Below, in pieces: positions 1 through 6,099 of a stretch of DNA of 7,125 nucleotides; within the stretch, counting starts at the first letter, position 1; each line of letters starts with the position of its first letter. The stretch is taken from the NCBI GenBank assembly GCA_937916135.1, contig CALFTQ010000034.1:1-7125 (forward strand), written 5' to 3'. The notes beneath the pieces were generated by a model. It was not told the origin of the DNA, did no database searches, and saw only the letters and a program-made list of their open reading frames with translations. The position numbers were made by a program, and so were the translations under genes. Source of the DNA: an uncultured Verrucomicrobiales bacterium (lineage in GTDB: Bacteria; Verrucomicrobiota; Verrucomicrobiia; Verrucomicrobiales; Akkermansiaceae).

Positions 1-86
1 GCAGCATCTTCATGGATGCCTCCGTGGAGCTGCGCAGCGACTACACGAACGTGAATGGCACGGTGGGCTACCGCGTCAACTTCTGA
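1..86 (+). CDS. C-terminal end of an outer-membrane beta-barrel / autotransporter-like protein (partial)
   Basis: The frame is open from the window edge and ends at TGA 84-86, giving 27 visible residues. They finish GTVGYRVNF. Alternating polar and hydrophobic residues with a terminal phenylalanine are the usual last strand of an outer-membrane beta-barrel, the C-terminal signal recognised by the BAM machinery. Verrucomicrobial autotransporters often end this way. A strong terminator lies 44 nt downstream, which supports this being a real gene end. The passenger or the rest of the barrel lies outside the window, so no cargo or function can be assigned. Another porin-like barrel protein is an equally possible reading. 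Confidence 0.55.
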   Translation, partial: SIFMDASVELRSDYTNVNGTVGYRVNF

Positions 87-130
87 TGAAATCAAGTCCG
101 GGAGCGGCACCCGCCGCACCCCGGATGACG

Positions 131-167
131 AAAATGCCCCCGGTGAGAAAGCTCACCGGGGCATTTT
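131..167 (+). terminator. Rho-independent terminator after the outer-membrane gene
   Basis: The arms 131-147 and 152-167 pair almost perfectly around an AAAG loop: 16 pairs with one bulged C. The stem core is CCCCGGTGAG with CTCACCGGGG. Its A-rich 5' side pairs with the 3' CATTTT, so it could work in either direction. It isolates the partial gene at the left edge from the glycosylase gene. Confidence 0.85.
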
Positions 168-170
168 ATT

Positions 171-240
171 GCCCGCCAAATTCCCATTTGTTGATTAGTT
201 CCGAGTTCCCTATTGACATACAAAATCTTTGGGACATGTG
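171..240 (+). repeat. Dispersed repeat copy 1 (right half, degenerate)
   Basis: Bases 171-193 match 1975-1997 of copy 2 at 22 of 23 positions. The right end at 227-240 is CTTTGGGACATGTG, the inverted form of the left end CACGTGTCCCAAAG seen at 7070-7083 (13 of 14). The middle is shorter than in copy 2 and no left terminal repeat is visible, so this is a decayed or internally deleted member. It lies between the terminator and the promoter of the glycosylase gene. Confidence 0.6.
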
Positions 241-271
241 CGGGGGCGCCACGCCAGTTGTATTTTGCGTT

Positions 272-300
272 TTGCATTCTGCCTATATTTGTGGTATTCT
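272..300 (+). promoter_or_regulatory. Promoter of the uracil-DNA glycosylase gene
   Basis: A -35-like TTGCAT (272-277) is followed by a 17-bp spacer and a -10-like TATTCT (295-300) preceded by TGG. Transcription would begin about 307, which is the A of the chosen ATG, so the message is predicted to be leaderless. The -35 box is only a partial match. Confidence 0.5.
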
Positions 301-306
301 ACGCGC

Positions 307-1041
307 ATGCAGAGAGAACAGCTTATTGCCGCAGCAAAGGAATTGAGCCGTGAGGTGAGTGCCCTGGAGTTTGCCGCTCCTGTGGCTTACACTTATAACC
401 CATTGGATTATGCATGGGAAGGGCATGAGGCCTACATCCGCAAGTTCGGTGCGGGGCAGAAGGACGTGCTGTACCTCGGGATGAATCCCGGCCCCTTCGG
501 CATGGCGCAGACGGGGGTCCCTTTCGGTGAGATTGCCGCAGTCACGCTGTGGATGGGTATAACGGCTTCGGTGGGGAGTCCGGCGCAGACGCACCCGAAG
601 CGACCTGTGCAGGGGTTTTCGTGTCCGCGTTCAGAGGTGAGCGGGCGACGTCTCTGGGGGCTCTTTGAGGAGATGTACGGCACGGCAGAAGCGTTTTTTG
701 AGCATGCCTACGTGGCCAATTACTGCCCGCTCATCTGGATGGGGGAGAGCGGAGCCAATATTACCCCCACGCAGCTGCCCAAAAGCCAGGTGGCTGCCCT
801 GGATGCAGCCTGCCAGCGCCACCTGGTGCGGCTGATTGAGATTCTGCAGCCCCGTGTACTCATCGGCGTGGGGGGCTATGCGCTCAAACAGCTGGAGCGT
901 GCCGCTTCTGCTCTGCCGGAGCAGCAGTTCACGCTGGGCACCATGCTGCATCCCAGCCCGGCCAGCCCCACCTCCAACAAGCACTGGCCCACCCGCCCGA
1001 AAGAACAGATCAGGCAGATTTTGTCACAGGCGGGAATGTGA
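307..1041 (+). CDS. smug1: SMUG1-type single-strand-selective monofunctional uracil-DNA glycosylase
   Basis: The 244-residue protein removes uracil, and by family analogy oxidised pyrimidines such as 5-hydroxymethyluracil, from DNA in base-excision repair. The active-site loop GMNPGPFGMAQTGVPFG (residues 58-74) is nearly identical to that of animal SMUG1, and N60 is the expected catalytic Asn. HPKRPVQGFSCPRSEVSG (residues 96-113) and NYCPL (138-142) are further family blocks. MLHPSP (213-218) supplies H215, matching the catalytic His. The residue after HPSP is Ala where I recall Arg in human SMUG1 (Arg243), so the DNA-wedge loop differs. ATG 307 was chosen because homology begins soon after it and a promoter sits just upstream. 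An in-frame ATG at 229 would add an unlikely 26-residue tail encoded partly by repeat DNA. The gene stands alone and converges with mntP. No SOS-type operator was seen. Confidence 0.93.
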   Translation: MQREQLIAAAKELSREVSALEFAAPVAYTYNPLDYAWEGHEAYIRKFGAGQKDVLYLGMNPGPFGMAQTGVPFGEIAAVTLWMGITASVGSPAQTHPKRPVQGFSCPRSEVSGRRLWGLFEEMYGTAEAFFEHAYVANYCPLIWMGESGANITPTQLPKSQVAALDAACQRHLVRLIEILQPRVLIGVGGYALKQLERAASALPEQQFTLGTMLHPSPASPTSNKHWPTRPKEQIRQILSQAGM

Positions 1042-1111
1042 TGCTGAGGAAGCCGGCGAGCCGCCAAAAGTACAAGATGCAAAGTCCAATCGGGCAAGCG
1101 GTCTTGAGTTT

Positions 1112-1216
1112 TCAGAGATGCCCCAGTTCCCAATCTGGCGCTTCACCAATACGTATCACGCATCCTCCTTTAATTGGCGGCGCAATAATTCTGCCGATGC
1201 GTTTCCGGATATCCAT
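1112..1216 (-). CDS. Possible 34-residue hypothetical peptide or repeat-derived frame
   Basis: An ATG-initiated frame begins 6 nt after the mntP stop on the same strand and runs 34 codons to TGA 1114-1112. Its C-terminal half reads IRIGEAPDWELGHL. Inside it, AAAGGAGG stands 4 nt before an in-frame GTG that would give a 15-residue product, the clearest Shine-Dalgarno-like run in the window. The stretch is bounded by an inverted repeat, CCGCCAA at 1061-1067 and TTGGCGG at 1174-1180, so it may instead be a second kind of short interspersed repeat whose frame is accidental. I do not recognise a family and infer no function. The rest of 1042-1222 holds no clear terminator. Confidence 0.22.
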   Translation of the reverse strand: MDIRKRIGRIIAPPIKGGCVIRIGEAPDWELGHL

Positions 1217-1222
1217 GGGGTA

Positions 1223-1786
1223 TCACCACATATTCTGCGCACCGAGACCGATGAGAAGGAGCCCGGCAAGGGTTTCCAGCCAGCGGGTGGGCAGGTGGTG
1301 CAGCAGGCGCGCGCAGTGGAAAGAGAGCAGGGCACAGATAAAAGTGATAATGCCGATGATGCCGACCGCTACACCCAGCCGGAGCTGTGTGCCGCCGATT
1401 TCGCCCAGCGCGATGCAGGCACCTACGGCCAGGGCATCAATGCTGGTGGCCACACCTGCCATGAGTAGTCCGACTGCTCCCAGCGGTGTGGCGGAGACTT
1501 GCGGGGCTTCTTCGTCATGCCAGGTTTTGTATATGATGCTGCCGCCCAGCAGGCTGAACACGCCCAGCACTACCCACGGTGCCCAGGTGCTTACCACACT
1601 GCGCAGCACCTCGCCGCCCCAGTATCCCAGCAGCGGCATGCCTGCCTGGAAAGCCCCCACCACCACCGCGAGCCAGAGCGAGGCTGCTCCGCGTCCCTGC
1701 CGCAGCACCAGTCCGTATGAAAAGGCATACACGGTGGCATCCATCGCCAGAGCCAGGGCAACGAGAGTGATTTCCAGGTAATTCAT
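1223..1786 (-). CDS. mntP: MntP-family manganese efflux pump
   Basis: The 187-residue inner-membrane protein has six predicted hydrophobic helices arranged as two repeats of three, as in the MntP (formerly DUF204) family that exports Mn2+ to avoid manganese toxicity. Helix 1 carries ALAMDATVYAFSYG with D16, and helix 4 carries VATSIDALAVG with D117. These are the two internally repeated acidic sites expected to handle the metal. The length is close to that of E. coli MntP. ATG at 1786-1784 was chosen over an upstream in-frame start at 1846 because family proteins begin MN-hydrophobic, and the extra 20 codons would overlap the promoter. The gene converges with the glycosylase gene. No yybP-ykoY manganese riboswitch fits, because the predicted leader is only about 6 nt. 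Control, if any, should therefore act at the promoter. Confidence 0.93.
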   Translation of the reverse strand: MNYLEITLVALALAMDATVYAFSYGLVLRQGRGAASLWLAVVVGAFQAGMPLLGYWGGEVLRSVVSTWAPWVVLGVFSLLGGSIIYKTWHDEEAPQVSATPLGAVGLLMAGVATSIDALAVGACIALGEIGGTQLRLGVAVGIIGIITFICALLSFHCARLLHHLPTRWLETLAGLLLIGLGAQNMW

Positions 1787-1799
1787 GACAGCGGCGGGG

Positions 1800-1828
1800 A
1801 TGATACCAGAGTCGCTCTTCAGTGTCAA
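1800..1828 (-). promoter_or_regulatory. Promoter of mntP
   Basis: Read on the minus strand, TTGACA (1828-1823) is a perfect -35 box. It is followed by exactly 17 bp and the -10 box TATCAT (1805-1800), preceded by TGG. The ATG follows 13 nt after the -10 box, leaving a leader of about 6 nt and no room for a ribosome-binding site. Confidence 0.8.
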
Positions 1829-1946
1829 GGAATGCACTGGCCTCATCCGTTCTCCGCTTGGGAACTGGGCTGGATGTTCCCGTCTGTGTTCAACAACTTC
1901 TGCTCAGAACGCACATCTGCCGGAATTCGCGGTTTGTTTTCTCTGT

Positions 1947-2067
1947 CACGCGAGTCCCAAAGTTTGTGTTCGGAGCCCGCCAAATTCACATTTGTTGCGC
2001 AGAGGGGGGCTTCTTCCAAAATGTTGCTGATGTTTCTATTGCTTACCAAATCTTTGGGATACATGTG
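1947..2067 (+). mobile_element. Dispersed repeat copy 2: 121-bp MITE-like element with 9-bp target duplication
   Basis: The element starts CACGCGAGTCCCAAAG (1947-1962) and ends CTTTGGGATACATGTG (2052-2067). These are imperfect terminal inverted repeats matching at 12 of 16 positions. Directly abutting both ends is the identical 9-mer TTTCTCTGT (1938-1946 and 2068-2076), as expected for a duplicated target site. It is too short to encode a transposase, so it would need one supplied elsewhere. It sits between the divergent mntP and parA promoters and ends 29 bp before the parA -35 box. It is the longest and most complete copy in the window. The transposase family is unknown; 9-bp duplications occur in several IS families. 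Confidence 0.72.
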
Positions 2068-2096
2068 TTTCTCTGTGTCTGCATGCAAAATACCGC

Positions 2097-2125
2097 TTGA
2101 AAAAACAGGGCGTGTTCGGTAGAAT
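2097..2125 (+). promoter_or_regulatory. Promoter of parA-comF
   Basis: TTGAAA (2097-2102), a 17-bp spacer and TAGAAT (2120-2125) preceded by CGG form a strong sigma70-like promoter. The expected first nucleotide, about 2132-2133, coincides with the GTG start of parA. The in-frame TTG at 2097 is therefore the -35 box and the in-frame ATG at 2124 overlaps the -10 box, so neither can be the start. Confidence 0.78.
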
Positions 2126-2132
2126 GCCCCGC

Positions 2133-2897
2133 GTGAAAGTAATAGCCATAGCGAACCAGAAAGGCGGCGTCGGTAAAACAACCACGGCGGTGAATCTGGC
2201 GGCTGCCCTGGCAGCCCGCGGTAAGCGCGTGCTGCTCATCGATATGGATTCGCAGGCAAATGCCAGCACTATGCTTGGCGTGGAGGTGGAGAGTGATGCC
2301 AGTCTGTACCCCGCGCTCATTGGTGAGGCTCTGCTGGAGGATCTCATCCGCCCAACGAAGCGGCGCAATCTGGCCATTGTGCCGGCTCATGTGGACTTGT
2401 CCGGCGTGGAGGTGGAGCTCACGCAGAATGAATCTCACCTTACTTGCATGTACGATGCCATGGCTGGGCTGCGGCAGACGCAGTACTACGACTTTGTGTT
2501 TCTGGATACGCCGCCCTCACTGGGCGTGCTGATGACCTCTGCCCTGTGCGCGTGCGATGAAGTGATTACCCCGATGCAGTGCGAGTTCCTGAGCCTGGAG
2601 GGTCTATCCAAGATTCTCTTTGTAATGGAGCAGATTCGCGAGAACGGGGTGAATACCCGTCTCACGCATGAGGGGATCATCATGACCATGTACAACAATA
2701 CCAAACTGGCCAACGAGGTTATCCGCCAGGTGCAGATAGAGCTGCCGGAGAAGTTGTACAAGAACCACATTCCCCGCTCGGTGCGAGTCGCCGAGGCGCC
2801 CAGCTTCGGCCGCACCATCATGGAGCACGACCGCTTCGGCGCGGCTTCCATGGCTTACCAGGCTGTGGCGCGCGAGTTCATAGCCCGCCATCGTTGA
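2133..2897 (+). CDS. parA: ParA/Soj-family chromosome-partitioning ATPase
   Basis: The 254-residue protein is a deviant Walker ATPase that binds DNA as an ATP dimer and, with ParB, moves or orients replication origins. Residues 8-17 are the deviant Walker A box NQKGGVGKTT, with signature K10 and catalytic K15. DMDSQ (37-41) is the Walker A' motif, FLDTPP (123-128) the Walker B motif, and RVAEAPSFG (218-226) the usual Soj block. The length and the absence of an N-terminal helix-turn-helix extension fit chromosomal Soj rather than plasmid P1/F-type ParA. GTG 2133 was chosen because the beta-strand MKVIAIANQKGG then starts the protein as in homologues, and because upstream starts overlap the promoter. 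comF follows after 12 nt, presumably co-transcribed. The usual downstream parB is absent. Related ParA-like positioning proteins such as McdA cannot be fully excluded. Confidence 0.93.
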   Translation: MKVIAIANQKGGVGKTTTAVNLAAALAARGKRVLLIDMDSQANASTMLGVEVESDASLYPALIGEALLEDLIRPTKRRNLAIVPAHVDLSGVEVELTQNESHLTCMYDAMAGLRQTQYYDFVFLDTPPSLGVLMTSALCACDEVITPMQCEFLSLEGLSKILFVMEQIRENGVNTRLTHEGIIMTMYNNTKLANEVIRQVQIELPEKLYKNHIPRSVRVAEAPSFGRTIMEHDRFGAASMAYQAVAREFIARHR

Positions 2898-2909
2898 TTT
2901 TCTTCTGCC

Positions 2910-3626
2910 ATGCTCAGCTGGCTTTTCCCCGCTACCTGTGAGCTTTGTGGCGAGCGTGCGGAGCTGGCGGTCTGCCCTGCCTGCCTGGCCGGGCTGCTGC
3001 GCATTCCAGCGCCCATCTGCCTGCATTGCGGGGCCCCCACTGCCGGCCAGCAGACCGACCCCGACCGCTGCGAAAACTGCGCTGGTCATCCGCGGTCGTT
3101 TTCCATAGCGCGCCAGGCGCTGCGGCAGACTGAGTCTGCCATGCAGCTTATCTACCGGTTCAAATACCACCGTGGTATTTATCTGGCGCGTCCGCTGGCG
3201 CAGCTGCTTGATGAACTGTGGGAGCAGACTCCGCACCTGCTTGCCCGGCAGGACTGGGTGCTGGTGCCCGTGCCGGTCACGCATGGCAAACTCTACTCCC
3301 GCGGCTATAACCAGGCCGCCGAATTAGCCCGGCAGCTGGCGCGGCTCCGCCGCCTGCGCGTCATGGAGCTGCTGGAGCGCCGGGATACCGGTATCCTCAG
3401 CCAGACCCGCCTCACCGCTGCTGCCCGCCGCCTGAATGCCATGCGCGCGTACCATTCCCGCCGCCCCGCCTTCTGGGAGCGCCACCGCTCATACCCCGCC
3501 CGCATCGTGCTGGTGGATGATGTGTTCACCACCGGCTCCACTGCCCGCGCCTGTGCCACCCAGCTCCGCAAACTTCCCGGCGTGAAAGAGGTTGCCGTGC
3601 TTACTCTCGTGCGGATAGGCGCGTGA
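2910..3626 (+). CDS. comF: ComF-family phosphoribosyltransferase-like protein
   Basis: The 238-residue cytoplasmic protein belongs to the ComF/GntX family, linked to DNA uptake during natural transformation and possibly to use of imported nucleotides. The N-terminus has four CxxC pairs (C10/C13, C22/C25, C37/C40, C54/C57), a zinc-binding region typical of the family. The phosphoribosyltransferase fold follows: WVLVPVPV (116-123), the family motif RGYNQ (131-135), and the PRPP-binding loop IVLVDDVFTTGST (199-211). It starts 12 nt after the parA stop, has no promoter or Shine-Dalgarno sequence of its own, and is probably translated from the parA message. No other competence gene is visible. No convincing terminator follows; a five-pair GGAGC/GCTCC hairpin near 3640 lacks a T tract. 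Confidence 0.92.
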   Translation: MLSWLFPATCELCGERAELAVCPACLAGLLRIPAPICLHCGAPTAGQQTDPDRCENCAGHPRSFSIARQALRQTESAMQLIYRFKYHRGIYLARPLAQLLDELWEQTPHLLARQDWVLVPVPVTHGKLYSRGYNQAAELARQLARLRRLRVMELLERRDTGILSQTRLTAAARRLNAMRAYHSRRPAFWERHRSYPARIVLVDDVFTTGSTARACATQLRKLPGVKEVAVLTLVRIGA

Positions 3627-3665
3627 CAAAGAGGGGGTGGGAGCGCGCCGGTGCTCCGGCTCGCC

Positions 3666-3750
3666 GAATCCCGATTTTCGAGCAGGGGTGGCTTCATCAG
3701 AAAAGGCGGTTGATGTTTCTATTTCTTAAAAAATCTTTGGGATGCACGTG
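3666..3750 (+). repeat. Dispersed repeat copy 3
   Basis: The right end at 3735-3750 is CTTTGGGATGCACGTG, matching copy 2 at 14 of 16 positions. The preceding TGATGTTTCTATT is identical to copy 2, and ATTTTCGAGCAG (3674-3685) is shared with copy 4. The left end, around GAATCCC, is shortened. No flanking duplication was found. It lies between comF and the sulfatase promoter, in the same orientation as the other copies. Confidence 0.65.
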
Positions 3751-3762
3751 GGGCAAATTTCT

Positions 3763-3781
3763 CTTTATCATCCTTTATCAT
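3763..3781 (+). promoter_or_regulatory. Tandem 9-bp direct repeat upstream of the sulfatase -35 box
   Basis: CTTTATCAT occurs at 3763-3771 and again at 3773-3781, one helical turn (10 bp) apart. The second copy runs into the first T of the -35 hexamer. Two same-face half-sites abutting a promoter are what an activator or a repressor would use. It could also be a chance or slippage repeat in AT-rich DNA. Confidence 0.35.
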
Positions 3782-3810
3782 TGAAAGGCGGGGGGGCAGG
3801 GTGGTAGAAT
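3781..3810 (+). promoter_or_regulatory. Promoter of the sulfatase gene
   Basis: TTGAAA (3781-3786) is separated by 18 bp from TAGAAT (3805-3810), which is preceded by TGG. The hexamers are identical to those of parA. Transcription should begin about 3817, giving a leader of roughly 26 nt with no Shine-Dalgarno sequence. The spacer is unusually G-rich, holding a run of eight Gs with a single C break. Confidence 0.7.
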
Positions 3811-3842
3811 GGGGGAAGTACAAGTTTTTATCTGATAGCGAT

Positions 3843-6089
3843 ATGAAATTAAGAGCATTTGTATTGAGTTTTCTGCTGGCTGCCGGGCAGCTGGTGAGCG
3901 CAGCGGAGAAGCCGAACATCCTCCTGGTGCTGGTGGATGATATGGGCTGGGGGGATTTGAATATTAATGTGCCGGCTACCTGCGCGGATGGCACAGTGCG
4001 CCCGCCGTCTATCAACACCCCGAGCCTGGCGAAGATGGCGCAGAGCGGGGTGCAGCTGCGGCGGCACTACACGGCGGCACCGGTGTGCGCACCGGCGCGT
4101 GCTTCGCTTTTCGGCGGCACTCACCAGGGCCACAGCGAGGTGATCCGCAACAACAGTTTTGACGCCGCTCTGGAGAACAGCCATACGCTGGCCAGTGTGT
4201 TGCGTGAGGCGGGGTATGCCACGGCGCTCATCGGCAAGTGGGGAATCGGCGGCGGCATGGAGAGTGGCGGCACCCCCACTACGGCGGCGGCCTGGCCCAC
4301 CCGGCGCGGCTTCGATTATTTCTTCGGCTATAATAACCACCTGGCCGGCCACCGCCACTATGCCAAGGAGGAGAGCAACGCCGACCCGGAGACGGGGATG
4401 AATGCCATCTGGGACGGCGATAAACTCATTACCCCGGATCTGGATACCTGCTACAGCACAGACCTTTTCACTGCCCGCGGCAAGAAGTGGATTGCAGACC
4501 ATGTGAAAGCGCACCCGGAGAAACCATTCTTCCTGGCGCTCACACTGATTGCGCCGCACGCTCGCCTGGCGGTCCCGAGTGCGCCGTACCCGGAGGGTGG
4601 CGGCTTGAAGGGTGGTCTGCAGTGGCTGGGGCAGCCCGGCAAGATGATTAACACCGCCTACGGCAAGTGGGACAGCTACATCCACCCCGAATACCGCGAC
4701 AATGCGGAGTGGAAGGAGTATGCCGCCAGGCGTTTCGGCGATGGTGCACCTCGGGCGATTCAGGCTGCCCGGCGCCATGCGACGATGATTACCCGAGTGG
4801 ATGAGGCCATGGGCGACCTGCTGCAGTTGCTCCGGGACCTCGATATTTCGGACAACACCTTTGTGGTGTTCACCAGCGACAACGGCCCCCATAATGAGCC
4901 CGGTGCGGTATGGGGATTCCAGAACCACCCGGCCCCGGCTCAGAATCCTGCTTTCTTCCGCAGCTACGGGCCGATGGACGGTATCAAGCGAGACCTGTGG
5001 GAGGGCGGCCTACGCGTGCCCTGCCTGGTGTATGCCCCCGGCCTCATCAAGAAGAACCACACCAGCGATTTCCCGAGCCAGTTCCACGACTGGATGGCCA
5101 CTTTTGCCGACCTGGCCGGGGTACCCAGCCCCATGCGCTGCGATGGTGTTTCCCTGCTGCCCACGCTGCAGGGGAATGATGCTGCCCAGAAGGATGGCGT
5201 GGTGTACTCCGAATACAATTTCGGGGGTGGCATGGCCCAGTACCAGGACTATGCGCCGAACAAGCGCGGACGCGCCCGCGGTGAGCAGCAGGCCATTATC
5301 TTCCGCGCAGAGGATGGCCGCTATCTGAAGGCTATCCGCACCAATATCAGGAGCGCGAATGATGATTTCGAGGTGTATGACGTAGCGGCCGACAGCCACG
5401 AAACCACGGATATTGCAGCCCAGTTCCCCGGCATACAGGAGAAACTGAAGGCCGCTGTGCTGCACACCCGCCGCGCATACGATTACACCCGCGACCCCGC
5501 CGCCGGGCGCCGCAATAATGGCTGCGGTGGGTTCCGCCACTATGATATGACCCTGGTGCCCGCCAGCAACCCCGGTGAGACGCAGCCCGGCCTGGCTATG
5601 CGCCGCGTGAGCGCCACCTGCCCCTGGGTGCCGGAGTTTGATACGCTGCCCGCTGCCGCCCATGCTGCCACCGGCACCGTGGCAGACCCTGCAGCCGAGC
5701 CGCTGCCCGCCGGCAGCATCACGGAGTACAAGGGCTATATCAACGTGCCGGACGATGGCAACCACTGGCACTTCTACCTTACCCTGAGTGATGTGCCCGG
5801 CACGAGAGCCTACATCAAGCTGCACAATTTCCAGCTGGTGGATGCCGATTTCAACTATACCCCGGGCAGCACGGTGAATGAGTCTGCCGCCATCAATACG
5901 GATGAGGCTATCCCCGCTGAGACCGGCAAGAAAGGGATCCCCCTGAAAGCCGGCAAGCATGCCATCACCATCACGGTGGTGCAGGGACCCGCCGCCCCCG
6001 GTGCTTTCAAGCTGGAGTGGAACCGCGGCCCGGCGGGTGGACTCCAGACCCCGGTGGCCACTGTTCCCGCTGCGGCTTACAGCCATTGA
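3843..6089 (+). CDS. Secreted S1-family (arylsulfatase A-like) sulfatase with C-terminal PA14-like domain
   Basis: The 748-residue protein should hydrolyse sulfate esters outside the cytoplasm. Residues 1-20 are a signal peptide (KLR, hydrophobic core, cleavage near VSA|AEK). The sulfatase domain covers about 24-545. VDDMGWGD (31-38) and SDNGPHN (345-351) give the calcium-binding acids. CAPAR (82-86) is the Cys-type CxPxR signature whose Cys is converted to formylglycine. GKW (131-133) and APH (238-240) are further active-site segments. After GKW the protein has Gly where the commonest motif is GKWHLG, a known variant in some sulfatase subfamilies. Residues about 620-728, including YKGYINVPDDG, GIPLKAGKHAITI and FKLEW, resemble a PA14 or carbohydrate-binding beta domain. 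ATG 3843 was chosen because the signal peptide starts there; an in-frame GTG at 3801 overlaps the promoter. The substrate cannot be read from sequence; mucin or another sulfated glycan is a guess from lineage. Confidence 0.9.
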   Translation: MKLRAFVLSFLLAAGQLVSAAEKPNILLVLVDDMGWGDLNINVPATCADGTVRPPSINTPSLAKMAQSGVQLRRHYTAAPVCAPARASLFGGTHQGHSEVIRNNSFDAALENSHTLASVLREAGYATALIGKWGIGGGMESGGTPTTAAAWPTRRGFDYFFGYNNHLAGHRHYAKEESNADPETGMNAIWDGDKLITPDLDTCYSTDLFTARGKKWIADHVKAHPEKPFFLALTLIAPHARLAVPSAPYPEGGGLKGGLQWLGQPGKMINTAYGKWDSYIHPEYRDNAEWKEYAARRFGDGAPRAIQAARRHATMITRVDEAMGDLLQLLRDLDISDNTFVVFTSDNGPHNEPGAVWGFQNHPAPAQNPAFFRSYGPMDGIKRDLWEGGLRVPCLVYAPGLIKKNHTSDFPSQFHDWMATFADLAGVPSPMRCDGVSLLPTLQGNDAAQKDGVVYSEYNFGGGMAQYQDYAPNKRGRARGEQQAIIFRAEDGRYLKAIRTNIRSANDDFEVYDVAADSHETTDIAAQFPGIQEKLKAAVLHTRRAYDYTRDPAAGRRNNGCGGFRHYDMTLVPASNPGETQPGLAMRRVSATCPWVPEFDTLPAAAHAATGTVADPAAEPLPAGSITEYKGYINVPDDGNHWHFYLTLSDVPGTRAYIKLHNFQLVDADFNYTPGSTVNESAAINTDEAIPAETGKKGIPLKAGKHAITITVVQGPAAPGAFKLEWNRGPAGGLQTPVATVPAAAYSH

Positions 6090-6099
6090 GCTCCTGAGC

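Noticed and set aside
99..107. CGGGAGCGG as a target duplication partner of CGGGGGCGC (241-249) flanking repeat copy 1
   Set aside because: Only 7 of 9 positions match in GC-rich DNA, the following CAC lacks the TCCCAAAG terminal repeat, and the element would have to contain the terminator.
836..1468. Long plus-strand frames across the glycosylase end and mntP (836-1468 and 1038-1781)
   Set aside because: They run antisense to mntP or out of frame with the glycosylase, have low-complexity composition and match no family; they are GC-rich shadows.
1860..1881. GGGAAC/GTTCCC inverted repeat as an SOS or other operator
   Set aside because: The 10-bp spacing does not fit a known LexA box and it lies over 30 bp upstream of the mntP -35 box; left as a chance palindrome.
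2097..2132. Upstream TTG/ATG starts extending parA by 12 or 3 residues
   Set aside because: TTG is the -35 hexamer and the ATG overlaps the -10 box; homologues start at the strand MKVIAIANQKGG.
3636..3665. Terminator after comF (GGAGC/GCTCC hairpin)
   Set aside because: The stem is five pairs and no T tract follows directly.
3801..3842. GTG start extending the sulfatase by 14 residues
   Set aside because: It lies within the promoter spacer and would bury the signal peptide behind a charged tail.
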